From contig NZ_QRDQ01000007.1 of NCBI RefSeq assembly GCF_003385895.1, forward strand, positions 558,001 to 622,000: a stretch of DNA of 64,000 nt, in the 5' to 3' direction. The notes beneath the pieces are model-generated. The model saw nothing but the letters and a program-made list of their open reading frames with translations. It did no database searches and was not told the DNA's origin. The DNA comes from Flavobacterium cutihirudinis. Its GTDB lineage: Bacteria > Bacteroidota > Bacteroidia > Flavobacteriales > Flavobacteriaceae. Shown here in pieces: positions 45,118-53,130 of this stretch. A program made the translations under genes and the position numbers. Every line of letters begins with the position of its first letter. Positions within the stretch are counted from its first letter, which is position 1.

Positions 45118-45264
45118 AATTATTCAACTATTTTTTATTTAGATTTAAATGTAAATATTTGTAGTTTTACTTGCTTGCTTTTTTATTTGCTAAATCTTCC
45201 AAAATTGGATTCTTCCATTTTAAATTTAATTCCCGTAGCTTCAATTAAAAAAGCACAAGATTCA

Positions 45265-45414
45265 TTAAGAGTGTAGATCTATGGATTCATTTTCATTTTC
45301 TGAAACTTTCTCTAACGGAACTAAATTGAAAAGAAAAATTTCCTTGGCATCGTACGTATCCGCATTTATAGAAAAGAAGGAAATCAATAAAATAACTAAG
45401 ATCAATTTTTTCAT
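45265..45414 (-). CDS. Short secreted peptide, possibly a frameshifted gene
   Basis: ATG at 45412-45414 opens a 49-codon frame with a clean signal peptide (MKKLILVILLISFFSINA) and a short charged rest ending in ENESIDLHS. Right after the stop, the +1 frame continues as plausible coding sequence (YTLNESCAFLIEATGIKFK) to a TAA at 45183-45185. A single-base change near 45275-45285 could have split a protein of about 70 residues, or a sequencing slip could be the cause. The function is unknown. Base use is like its neighbours. Confidence 0.45.
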   Translation of the reverse strand: MKKLILVILLISFFSINADTYDAKEIFLFNLVPLEKVSENENESIDLHS

Positions 45415-45645
45415 GTTTACTATAAAGTCATAATGTTTTTGAAATTAAAGTGTGGCCAATTAAAAATCAATCACTTTTTCTTTTTCCGGCGCGAGTGTCT
45501 CGCTGTTGTCTTTTATTCCAAATGCTTTGAGAAAAACTGTAATGCAACTTTGGCAAAGTTTAATACACAAAGCTTTGCGTTCTTATCGTAAATCAAACCC
45601 AATCAAAATCAAAAAAACTTAGCGTACTTTGCGGTTAAAAAAAAA
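45415..45645. other. Intergenic region with low-complexity words
   Basis: Contains GGCGCGAGTGTCTCGCT (45488-45504) and flavobacterial words such as AACTTTGGCAAAG and AAACTTAGCGTACTTTGCGG. I see no gene, tRNA or clear promoter. Confidence 0.5.
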
Positions 45646-47373
45646 CTACAAAACTCGATAAACTGGATACTGCAAATGCGCCTTTTCATAATAAACAGAA
45701 TGCTTATAAATCCAATCCAATTGCGCTTCAGAACTTTTAGCAAATTCACGGTCGTTTTGTTTTTTAGCTTCTAATTCTGCTTTCAAAGTTGGGTTTTCTT
45801 TTAAAAGCTGTGCTGCAGTATCTTCGAAAATATATTCAGAATAATGCTCTTTTTGTTGTAAAATTGCATCGAAGAAATTCCAGTTAAAAAACGAATCAAC
45901 ACCTTCTGGTTCAAAAGCTTCCAGAAGATATTTTACACCTTTTTGAGTTGTCGGAACGATGTAATCTCCTTTGGCGAAAGCCATTTTAACCATTTTAGAA
46001 GTTACAGTTGTATTTCTATGTGTGTAATGTCCTTCGTAAGCAGACGGAACCGTTTTAAAATCGGCAATTCTATAGCTTTCTACTTCTATAATCGTGTCAT
46101 TTTTTAGTTGTGAAAAAGAGATGTTGTTATTCTTCAAAAGGTCAATAATATTCCAATATCCTTTCGGAATAATATAAGCAGAAGGAATAACAACATCTTT
46201 TTGTGATTTGAATTCTTTAATATACGGAACGTCTTTTTTGTACGGTTTGCTTCGGTCGTAATACAAACGATCTCCGGTTGTGGCCTCGCTTTTTTTGTAA
46301 CCGGCTTCATATCCTAAGAAAGAAAATTTGGTTGCTTTGGTGCTGTCCATTTCCCATTTTAAAGTGTAATTCTTTTTAGGCTGATACTGCTCTAAATTTT
46401 TTACGCGAAGTTCTTTGATTTTCTGATAATTGGCATCGGTAAAATCCATAGTTGTTTTCATGTATTCGTAGGTCATTTTTACCCGTTCGGCGTATTTTTT
46501 CAACATATGTGTTTCTACCACAAAACCAATTGTATTAAATAAAGAAGTATAACCCGTAGTATATCTCGGACTGTCAACAAACTGCCCAAAACCTTTGTCT
46601 GGCGTATCTTTAAACGAATCAACATAAGGTGTTGTTTCGATTTTCTTTTTCTGAAGATCTTTTACCAAGGCTGGCATCATTTCGTTGTTCATAAAATCGC
46701 CCAAAACCGTTCCGAGTTTATTATGTTGTGTCATAATATAAGTTAGTTTGTATTGATAATCAGAGCCGTTGCTTACGTGATTGTCAATAAAAACATCGGC
46801 ATTTATTTTCTGGAAAATTTCAACAAAACTCTTTGTATTTCGAGTGTCGGATTTCATTAAATCACGATTCAAATCGTAGTTTCTCGCGTTTCCTCTAAAA
46901 CCATAAATCTCAGGTCCATCCTGATTGGCTCGGGTTGTAGAATTTCGGTTTAAAGCGCCTCCAATATTATAAACCGGAATGCAGACCAAAACGGTATTTT
47001 TTGGCGCTTTCAGTTTTCCCGTTGCTAGATCTCTGTAGAATTGCATCGTCGCATCGATTCCGTCTGGTTCTCCCGCATGGATTCCGTTATTTACAAAAAG
47101 TACGGCTTTCGTTTTCTGAATTTTATCAAAGTCAAATTCCTTATCCGGATTAAAGGTAATCATGTGCAAAGGTTCGCCGGAATCAGTTAATCCCATTTCT
47201 TTCATTTGAATAGTAGGAAAATCAGCGGAAAGCATTTTAAAATAAGCAATAGTTTCTGCATAAGACGCCGATTGATTTCCGTTTCCTTTTTCGAAAAAAG
47301 TATCGTATTTTTTATTGTTTTGAGAGAAAGCAGTGATTGTGAAAAGTGAAATGAGAATGGTAAAAAGTTTCAT
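45646..47373 (-). CDS. Secreted M14 family zinc metallocarboxypeptidase
   Basis: A signal peptide (MKLFTILISLFTITAFSQ) is followed by an M14 domain. Zinc ligands: His99 and Glu102 in VNNGIHAGEPDG, and the third His in VFIDNHVSNGSDYQ about 100 residues on. GFVVETHMLKKYAERV near residue 290 holds the catalytic-type Glu. The 575-residue length means that about 230 residues of additional domain follow the catalytic part. It should act in the periplasm or outside on peptides or wall fragments; specificity is unknown. No adjacent partner gene. Confidence 0.9.
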   Translation of the reverse strand: MKLFTILISLFTITAFSQNNKKYDTFFEKGNGNQSASYAETIAYFKMLSADFPTIQMKEMGLTDSGEPLHMITFNPDKEFDFDKIQKTKAVLFVNNGIHAGEPDGIDATMQFYRDLATGKLKAPKNTVLVCIPVYNIGGALNRNSTTRANQDGPEIYGFRGNARNYDLNRDLMKSDTRNTKSFVEIFQKINADVFIDNHVSNGSDYQYKLTYIMTQHNKLGTVLGDFMNNEMMPALVKDLQKKKIETTPYVDSFKDTPDKGFGQFVDSPRYTTGYTSLFNTIGFVVETHMLKKYAERVKMTYEYMKTTMDFTDANYQKIKELRVKNLEQYQPKKNYTLKWEMDSTKATKFSFLGYEAGYKKSEATTGDRLYYDRSKPYKKDVPYIKEFKSQKDVVIPSAYIIPKGYWNIIDLLKNNNISFSQLKNDTIIEVESYRIADFKTVPSAYEGHYTHRNTTVTSKMVKMAFAKGDYIVPTTQKGVKYLLEAFEPEGVDSFFNWNFFDAILQQKEHYSEYIFEDTAAQLLKENPTLKAELEAKKQNDREFAKSSEAQLDWIYKHSVYYEKAHLQYPVYRVL

Positions 47374-47566
47374 GGTTTGGATTTATAATAGGATTCAAAT
47401 ATAGAGAAATTTAGATTTAAAAGTTAGTCACGAATTTCACGAATTAGCACGAATTAATTTGTGAAAATTTGTGTAATTCGTGGCGAAAAACATTTTTCAG
47501 CGGCTGAAAACTGCGACTGCGACTGTAATCTGAATACAAAAACTGTACACTGCCAACTATTTTCTC

Positions 47567-47574
47567 TACTTTTG
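47567..47574 (+). promoter_or_regulatory. -7 promoter box directly before the DEAD-box helicase start
   Basis: TACTTTTG matches TAnnTTTG and ends four bases before the ATG at 47579, leaving no room for a ribosome binding site on a transcript started from it. Confidence 0.5.
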
Positions 47575-47578
47575 CAAA

Positions 47579-48943
47579 ATGAATAAAAAACACCATTCCA
47601 ACAATATACTTTCGAATTTAGGGATTCAGAGCCTTAACGAAATGCAGGAAATGGCACAAGATGCTATTTTGAACGAAAACAATATTTTGCTGCTTTCTCC
47701 AACAGGATCAGGAAAAACATTGGCATTTTTGCTTCCTGTTTTAGAATTATTGCAGCCCGAAATTTTATCGGTTCAATGTTTAATATTAGTTCCATCACGC
47801 GAGCTTGGACTTCAAATTGAGCAGGTTTGGAAAAAAATGGGAACGCAATATAAAGTCAATATTTGTTATGGCGGACATTCTATAGATACCGAAATCAAAA
47901 ATCTAAGCAATCCGCCTGCAGTTTTAATTGGAACTCCGGGAAGAATTGCAGATCATATCGACAGAGAAACTTTCAGAACAGATAAAATTCAAACGCTGAT
48001 TTTAGATGAGTTTGATAAATCGCTTCAATTGGGTTTTCATGAGCAAATGTCTTTTATCATAGGAAGACTTCCGAAAGTCAATAAAAGAGTTTTGGTTTCA
48101 GCAACTTCAGATATTGAAATTCCTAAATATACACGCGTTGTAAATCCTAAGATTTTAGATTTTATTCCGGAAGAAGAGGAAAAAGCGAATCTTTCGATGA
48201 AAATGATTGTTTCTCCGGCTAAAGATAAATTGGGAAGTTTGTTCAATTTGATTTGTTCTTTAAAATCAGAATCGGCTATTATTTTCTGTAATCATAGAGA
48301 TGCTGCGGAAAGAATCAGTGATACTTTAAACGAAAAAGGTATCTATTCGGTTTATTATCACGGCGGAATGGATCAGGACGAACGTGAGCGCGCTTTGATT
48401 CAGTTTAGAAATGGAAGTATCAGTTATTTAGTCACAACAGATTTGGCTGCCAGAGGTTTGGATATTCCTGAAATGAAACACGTTATTCATTATCATTTAC
48501 CATTAAAGGAAGACGAATTTACGCATAGAAATGGGCGTACAGCGCGTATGCAGGCAACAGGAACGGCGTATGTAATTATTCACGAAAGTGAAAAACAGCT
48601 GGATTATATTGATTATGGAATGGATATTCTTGATGTTGAAGGAATAGTTTCATTGCCGAAACCTCCACAATTTCAGACGATTTACATCAGCGGCGGTAAA
48701 AAAACAAAACTGAATAAATTTGACATTGTTGGTTTCTTTTCTCAAAAAGGAAAATTAGAAAAAGACGATTTGGGACTGATTGAAGTAAAAGATTTTGTCT
48801 CATTTGCAGCAGTAAAATTCAATAAAGTAAAAGATTTACTGAAACACATCAAAGATGAAAAAATGAAAGGTAAAAAGTTCAAAATTGAAGTGGCGCGAAA
48901 TGTTGTAAAGAAAGAAGAAGAAACAAAAAATAAAAAATACTAA
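47579..48943 (+). CDS. DEAD-box ATP-dependent RNA helicase (DEFD variant)
   Basis: The 454-residue protein shows all core helicase motifs: Q-motif region LGIQSLNEMQ (about 14-23), Walker A PTGSGKT (41-47), Ia PSRELGLQ, TPGRI, motif II as DEFD (143-146) in place of DEAD, motif III as SATS, the C-domain LVTTDLAARGLDIPE and HRNGRTARM. The C-terminal 75 residues could be a DbpA-type RNA-binding domain, with GGKKTKLNKFDIVGFF near its start. Likely role is in ribosome assembly or RNA turnover. The Q-motif begins near residue 14, so the first ATG must be used. Single-gene unit. Confidence 0.93.
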   Translation: MNKKHHSNNILSNLGIQSLNEMQEMAQDAILNENNILLLSPTGSGKTLAFLLPVLELLQPEILSVQCLILVPSRELGLQIEQVWKKMGTQYKVNICYGGHSIDTEIKNLSNPPAVLIGTPGRIADHIDRETFRTDKIQTLILDEFDKSLQLGFHEQMSFIIGRLPKVNKRVLVSATSDIEIPKYTRVVNPKILDFIPEEEEKANLSMKMIVSPAKDKLGSLFNLICSLKSESAIIFCNHRDAAERISDTLNEKGIYSVYYHGGMDQDERERALIQFRNGSISYLVTTDLAARGLDIPEMKHVIHYHLPLKEDEFTHRNGRTARMQATGTAYVIIHESEKQLDYIDYGMDILDVEGIVSLPKPPQFQTIYISGGKKTKLNKFDIVGFFSQKGKLEKDDLGLIEVKDFVSFAAVKFNKVKDLLKHIKDEKMKGKKFKIEVARNVVKKEEETKNKKY

Positions 48944-49120
48944 ATTGAATAAAAATAGAATAATTGACTGATTTTAGTTCTATTTATTTGTTTATCAATG
49001 CCTTGTGTTTTTTGAATGAAGTTTTACAATTTTGTGTTAAAAAAATAATGATTTGATAGGTGTTTTTTCATTATTTCTGTGTTTTTTTGTTACAGTAAAA
49101 ATGTAAACCCCAAATTCATT

Positions 49121-49570
49121 ATGAAAAAAATTATTACCGTTGCCATTTTGTTCTTTAGTTTCGTTTCTTTCGCGCAAATTAAAGTTCTTGAAACAGTTCC
49201 TGTTGAGAAATTAGGAAAAGTAAATAACAATTATATTCAGAAGATTGGAGATGAATATACTGTGTATTATACTAGTATTCAGAACGATGATGATGAATCA
49301 TCAAGCTTAAGAAAATTTACATTCAAAAATGTGAATAACGATTATGCAAGCCTTTACAATATTATTATGAATGGTTTTACTGCAAGCCCATTGTATGATA
49401 TTAAGTTAGAATTGCCAAATAATTATATCTGGTTGCACTACACAGGAAGTGTTATTCCTGATAAGGCGACAGTTCAGTTTATGGTTTCAAATAAAGATGC
49501 TTCTTCTGCAACAAGTAGCGTATCTGAGCCATTTGTAAAAGATCAAATCAATAAATTATTCCAGAAATAA
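49121..49570 (+). CDS. Secreted protein of unknown function
   Basis: The start is placed at ATG 49121 (MKKIITVAILFFSFVSFAQ), giving a type I signal peptide; the in-frame ATG 14 codons upstream would bury it. The 149-residue product has a central DDDESSSLRKFTFKNVNNDY stretch and no motif I recognise. It is likely periplasmic. A terminator and low-complexity words follow; the preceding helicase gene is 177 bases away. Confidence 0.75.
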   Translation: MKKIITVAILFFSFVSFAQIKVLETVPVEKLGKVNNNYIQKIGDEYTVYYTSIQNDDDESSSLRKFTFKNVNNDYASLYNIIMNGFTASPLYDIKLELPNNYIWLHYTGSVIPDKATVQFMVSNKDASSATSSVSEPFVKDQINKLFQK

Positions 49571-49576
49571 TTTTTT

Positions 49577-49740
49577 TAAGGTTCAAAGTTACAAAGTAAC
49601 ATAGGGACAAAGTTTTTTAAAACTCTGTTTTACTTATTGTCATAAAAAAAGCTGTTCAGTTATGAACAGCTTTTTTGTTTAGTTTGAGGTTTTAAGTTGC
49701 AAACCTTTGAACCTTTGTTACTTTGTCCCTTTGTTACTAA
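49577..49740. repeat. Low-complexity words around a terminator
   Basis: AAGGTTCAAAGTTACAAAG (49579) and its partly inverted form near 49690-49735 (AACCTTTGAACCTTTGTTAC) flank the hairpin at 49644. The same vocabulary occurs in other gaps of this window. Confidence 0.6.
49644..49677. terminator. Terminator between the secreted protein and PhnA-like genes
   Basis: AAAAAAAGCTGTTCA and TGAACAGCTTTTTT form a 14-bp stem, bidirectional between convergent genes. Confidence 0.88.
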
Positions 49741-49746
49741 AAAGAA

Positions 49747-50325
49747 TTATATTTTTTTAACGTATTGTGTAATAATAACAATTTGCTGACCATCTACTTT
49801 TCCTTCAATATATTCGGCATTTTCGTGGTCTAAACGGATGTTTCTAACTGCAGTTCCTTGTTTTGCGACCATGCTTGATCCTTTTACTTTAAGATCTTTG
49901 ATTAAAACAACAGAATCGCCATGCTGTAAAACTACGCCGTTACTATCACGGTGAACTAGCTTATTTTCGTCATCTTCGCCTTCGCCTGTTGCTTTTGCCC
50001 ATTCAAGAACATCTTCTTCCAGATACATCATATCTAGTAATTCCTGTGGCCATCCGGCAGCACGCATTCTGCTTAACATTCTCCATGCTACAACTTGTAC
50101 TGCAACATTTTCATTCCACATGCTGTCGTTAAGACATCTCCAGTGGTTTAAATCAACGTTATCAGGATTTTCAATTTGGTCAATACAGGTATTGCATGCT
50201 AATATACTTTCGTCTAGACCGCCTTTTTTAGTTGGAAGTACCTGATAAACTTTTAGATTTTCTTCGGCGCCACAAAGCTCACATTTAGATCCGCTTCGTT
50301 TGCTTAATTCTCTTTCGATGCTCAT
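49747..50325 (-). CDS. PhnA/YjdM-like zinc-ribbon protein
   Basis: The 192-residue protein begins with a zinc ribbon: CELCGAEENLKVYQVLP and later CNTCIDQIENPDN give two Cys pairs (about residues 15-18 and 43-46). The C-terminal domain (about 120-192) has NGVVLQHGDSVVLIKDLKVKG, the KOW-like PhnA pattern. Despite the name, the family is not shown to act in phosphonate breakdown, and no phn gene is near. Cytoplasmic. Single unit, with a bidirectional terminator downstream. Confidence 0.88.
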   Translation of the reverse strand: MSIERELSKRSGSKCELCGAEENLKVYQVLPTKKGGLDESILACNTCIDQIENPDNVDLNHWRCLNDSMWNENVAVQVVAWRMLSRMRAAGWPQELLDMMYLEEDVLEWAKATGEGEDDENKLVHRDSNGVVLQHGDSVVLIKDLKVKGSSMVAKQGTAVRNIRLDHENAEYIEGKVDGQQIVIITQYVKKI

Positions 50326-50415
50326 TATTTCTTGTTTGTTTTAAAAATGCGAAATTACTTATAATTTGCTTCGCTGGCAAATATTAAAATTTTATTGGAA
50401 ACAACTTTATCTATT

Positions 50416-50874
50416 TTATTTTTTCACTCTAACCGCATCCGGAACCAGCATTTCATATTCGCCTCCATGACGCAATACATCGCGTACAATGCTAGAACTT
50501 ATAAATGATGTACTTGCCGCGGTCAATAAAAATACGGTTTCTATTTTAGACAGTTTTCTGTTGGTATGTGCAATAGCTTTCTCGAACTCAAAATCGGCTG
50601 GATTTCGCAGACCTCTCAAAATGAAATTTGCTTTTAGTTTTTTTGCTAAATCTATTGTTAATCCTTCGTAAGTGATCACCGAAATTTTTGGTTCGTCTTT
50701 AAAGGTTTCCTCAATAAAACGTTTCCTTTCTTCTAGCGAAAACATGTATTTTTTTTCGGCATTGACACCAATGGCAATTACGATTTCATCAAACAAAGGA
50801 ATTCCTCTTTTTATAATGTCTTCGTGTCCTAAAGTAATTGGATCAAATGATCCTGGAAATATAGCTTTTCGCAT
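50416..50874 (-). CDS. coaD: Phosphopantetheine adenylyltransferase
   Basis: CoaD adds AMP to 4'-phosphopantetheine, the penultimate step of coenzyme A synthesis. The 152-residue nucleotidyltransferase has the TxGH motif TLGHEDI (His17) after FPGSFDPI, FILRGLRNPADFEFEKAIA near residue 85, and the C-terminal TSFISSSIVRDVLRHGG. Length and motifs leave no doubt. It is followed by 90 bases without a gene and precedes the PhnA-like gene in the same direction. Confidence 0.96.
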   Translation of the reverse strand: MRKAIFPGSFDPITLGHEDIIKRGIPLFDEIVIAIGVNAEKKYMFSLEERKRFIEETFKDEPKISVITYEGLTIDLAKKLKANFILRGLRNPADFEFEKAIAHTNRKLSKIETVFLLTAASTSFISSSIVRDVLRHGGEYEMLVPDAVRVKK

Positions 50875-50950
50875 TTTTTTTGTTTTTTAGGTTCAAAGCT
50901 GCAAAGGCTTTTTTATTCTGTAATTGGAGTTTAAATTTTGGGATTTGTTT

Positions 50951-51643
50951 TTATGTTATCCTAAATGTCTTAATTGCCGAAACCCACTCGTCTTTATGGC
51001 AAATTTCGCAGTTTGCATTTCCTTGTTGTAATTCTTGTGTGTGACCGCAGAAAGTACAAGCATGAATTCCGTCTTTCGAGATTGTTTTATTTTTTTTATT
51101 AAACAGAGCTGGTAAAATAGGAAGACCATATTTTACTTCTTCATCCGGATAATAAAAAACACTTATTTCGCCGCTGGTTTCTATAAAAGCATGTTTGACT
51201 TGCCCTAAATGTTCAATCGATTTGATGCGCAATTCTGCGAAAAATTCATCCTGAGCCAGACTTTCTTTTTTGAAAGTAGCTATTGAAAACTTTCCGTCAT
51301 TGATTAAACATTCCGTTTTACCTTCGATGAATTCTTCAAATTTTTTGCTTTTTCCGGTAAGCCAGGTTACAGAGCGGTACAAAATGATAATTACGGTAAA
51401 TACAATTGCGGCCGGTATGATTCCGACATCTTCATAAAACATTGGATCTCCTGCAGCAGAACCTAATGCAATAATAATTACAGTTTCGAAAATTGATAAT
51501 TGTTTTACGCCTCGTTTACCCGCGAGTTTTAAGGTCAACAGCAAAATAATGAACATTACCGTTGAACGAAATATTACTTCTAAAGCAAAATTTGCTGGTA
51601 AATCATTGTAAAATAATCTATTCCATTCAAAGATTTCTTTCAT
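50951..51643 (-). CDS. DUF421 membrane protein with C-terminal zinc ribbon
   Basis: The 230-residue protein is the second DUF421 (YetF-like) copy in the window. Three N-terminal membrane helices (about 20-40, 50-66, 72-90) are followed by the conserved LAGKRGVKQLSIFETVIIIALGSA part (here KRGVKQLSIFETVIIIALGS) and the soluble domain (KTECLINDGKFSIATFKK). Unlike the copy at 13114, it ends in a zinc ribbon: CTFCGH near residue 197 and CEIC near 214. Such a tail may bind zinc or RNA; the role is unknown. Confidence 0.85.
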   Translation of the reverse strand: MKEIFEWNRLFYNDLPANFALEVIFRSTVMFIILLLTLKLAGKRGVKQLSIFETVIIIALGSAAGDPMFYEDVGIIPAAIVFTVIIILYRSVTWLTGKSKKFEEFIEGKTECLINDGKFSIATFKKESLAQDEFFAELRIKSIEHLGQVKHAFIETSGEISVFYYPDEEVKYGLPILPALFNKKNKTISKDGIHACTFCGHTQELQQGNANCEICHKDEWVSAIKTFRIT

Positions 51644-51654
51644 TTTTTTTCTTT

Positions 51655-51690
51655 AGAGGTTCAAAGGTTCAGAGTGACAAAGGTTCAAAG
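51655..51690. repeat. Low-complexity words before the DUF421 gene
   Basis: GAGGTTCAAAGGTTCAGAGTGACAAAGG repeats the GGTTCAAAG word family of other gaps. Confidence 0.5.
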
Positions 51691-51737
51691 TTTTTTGCGT
51701 AGGACTTTTACTTTGCTTGGTTTGACAGTTATGAATA

Positions 51738-51782
51738 AAAAAAGGTTCTGAAATCTTAGTAATTTAGAATCTCAGAACCTTA
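51738..51782 (-). terminator. Terminator after ddl
   Basis: AAGGTTCTGA and TCAGAACCTT form a 10-bp stem with a 20-base inner part that can also pair partly; seven T residues follow on the minus strand. Confidence 0.8.
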
Positions 51783-51788
51783 GTATCT

Positions 51789-52760
51789 TTATGCTAAAGC
51801 TAACTCAATTGCATTTGTAAACAAATCTTCCAGAGAAATTCCAGCTGCTCTTGCTTGTTGCGGAATCAAACTTTCGGTTGTTAAACCTGGAATTGTATTC
51901 ATTTCAAGCATATAAGGCTCGTTGTCTACGATAATGAATTCGCTTCTTGAAAAACCTTTCATTTTTAGAACTTCGTACGCGCGTTTGGCTGTTTCTCCAA
52001 CTTTTCTTGTCAGTTCATCTGAAATTCTTGCCGGAGTAATTTCTTGTGATTTTCCTTCGTATTTCGCTTCATAATCGAAGAAATCATTATCGGATACAAT
52101 TTCAGTAATTGGCAATACTTTAATTTCTCCTTTATAATTGATAACTCCAACAGAAACCTCAGTTCCGTCAAGAAAACTTTCGATGATAATTTCGTTGTCT
52201 TCTTTGTAAGCAACTTCAATAGCGATTGGAAGCTCGGCTTCTGTTTTTACTTTTGAAATTCCGAAACTTGAACCCGCTTTGTTTGGTTTTACGAAACATG
52301 GCAAACCTACTTTTTTAACGATTTCTTCAGTATTGATTACATCGCCTTTGTTTAGGTAATACGAAATTGCTGTTTTGATTCCGTATGGTTTTAAAACCGA
52401 TAATAAATCTCTTTTGTTAAAAGTCAAAGCCGATTGATAATAATCACAAGATGATTGCGGTAATCCAATTAATTCAAAATAAGCCTGCATTAATCCGTCT
52501 TCGCCCGGAGTTCCGTGAATAGCGTTGAAAACACAGTCAAAAGTAATTTTTTCACCGTTTACAGTTACTGAAAAATCGTTTCTGTCAATTGGAAATTCGG
52601 CGTCGTTTGCGTCTACATAAACCCATTTTTCTTTGAAAATATGAATACGAAATCCGTTGTATTTTGTTTTGTCAAGATATTGATACACAACGTTTCCGCT
52701 GATAAGCGAGATTTTATACTCACTTGAATATCCGCCCATTATGATGGCAATGTTTTTCAT
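51789..52760 (-). CDS. ddl: D-alanine--D-alanine ligase
   Basis: Ddl makes the D-Ala-D-Ala dipeptide for peptidoglycan. The 323-residue ATP-grasp enzyme starts MKNIAIIMGGYSSEYKISLISG (first 20 shown by IAIIMGGYSSEYKIS), with HGTPGEDGLMQAYFELIGLP near residue 82, KPNKAGSSFGISK near residue 161 and MLEMNTIPGLTTESLIPQQ near residue 288. SSFG and the TPGLT-like loop fit Ddl. It is divergent from the PASTA gene, whose product may bind cell wall, and 518 bases of repeat-rich DNA separate them. Confidence 0.96.
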   Translation of the reverse strand: MKNIAIIMGGYSSEYKISLISGNVVYQYLDKTKYNGFRIHIFKEKWVYVDANDAEFPIDRNDFSVTVNGEKITFDCVFNAIHGTPGEDGLMQAYFELIGLPQSSCDYYQSALTFNKRDLLSVLKPYGIKTAISYYLNKGDVINTEEIVKKVGLPCFVKPNKAGSSFGISKVKTEAELPIAIEVAYKEDNEIIIESFLDGTEVSVGVINYKGEIKVLPITEIVSDNDFFDYEAKYEGKSQEITPARISDELTRKVGETAKRAYEVLKMKGFSRSEFIIVDNEPYMLEMNTIPGLTTESLIPQQARAAGISLEDLFTNAIELALA

Positions 52761-52765
52761 TGATG

Positions 52766-52873
52766 TTTGTATGTTTAATCGTTAATTTGTTTAACTGTTT
52801 ATTTGTTTAACTGTTTATTTGTTTAATCGTTTATTCGTTTTATTGCTGATTCACTTAACTGTTTGTTTGCTAT
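52766..52873. repeat. Tandem 15-16 bp repeat upstream of ddl
   Basis: TTTGTTTAACTGTTTA and close variants (GTTTAATCGTTAATTTG, TTTGTTTAATCGTTTA) occur about six times in tandem directly upstream of ddl. Confidence 0.7.
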
Positions 52874-52914
52874 GAATTTATCAAATTTTTACGAATTGTT
52901 TTTATTCGTTTTGT

Positions 52915-52991
52915 TTGTCAGGCTGAGCTTAGTCGAAGCCCCTTTTGCTGAATAACTTTAAGGGGGACTTCGACTACGCTCAGCCTGACAA
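52915..52991. repeat. Palindromic element with TTGTCAGGCTGAGC termini
   Basis: Arms TTGTCAGGCTGAGC-TTAGTCGAAGCCCC (52915-52942) and its near-exact inverse (52964-52991) flank a 21-base loop. The outer 14 bases are identical to the ends of the palindrome at 5032-5270. Confidence 0.8.
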
Positions 52992-53044
52992 TATTGTAGT
53001 TTTTTTAAATAAAATTAAGAACAAAAATCTTCTTTTGAAACCAA

Positions 53045-53130
53045 GTGCCCTAGCCCTGATGGGAGCGGCATCCTTTTATGGTGGGGTTCACCATAAAAGA
53101 TACAGCGGACAGCAGGAAACAGCTCCTAAA
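53045..53130. repeat. Structured conserved-type element GCCCTAGCCCTGATGG...AGCGGACAGCAGG
   Basis: The sequence TGCCCTAGCCCTGATGGGAG is followed by CGGCATCC, then a hairpin CTTTTATGGTG-GGGTT-CACCATAAAAG (about 53072-53099), then GATACAGCGGACAGCAGG. From memory the same conserved flanks with a variable hairpin in the middle occur in many flavobacterial intergenic regions. A 68-codon plus-strand frame (52945-53151) crosses it but is made of the element. Confidence 0.65.
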
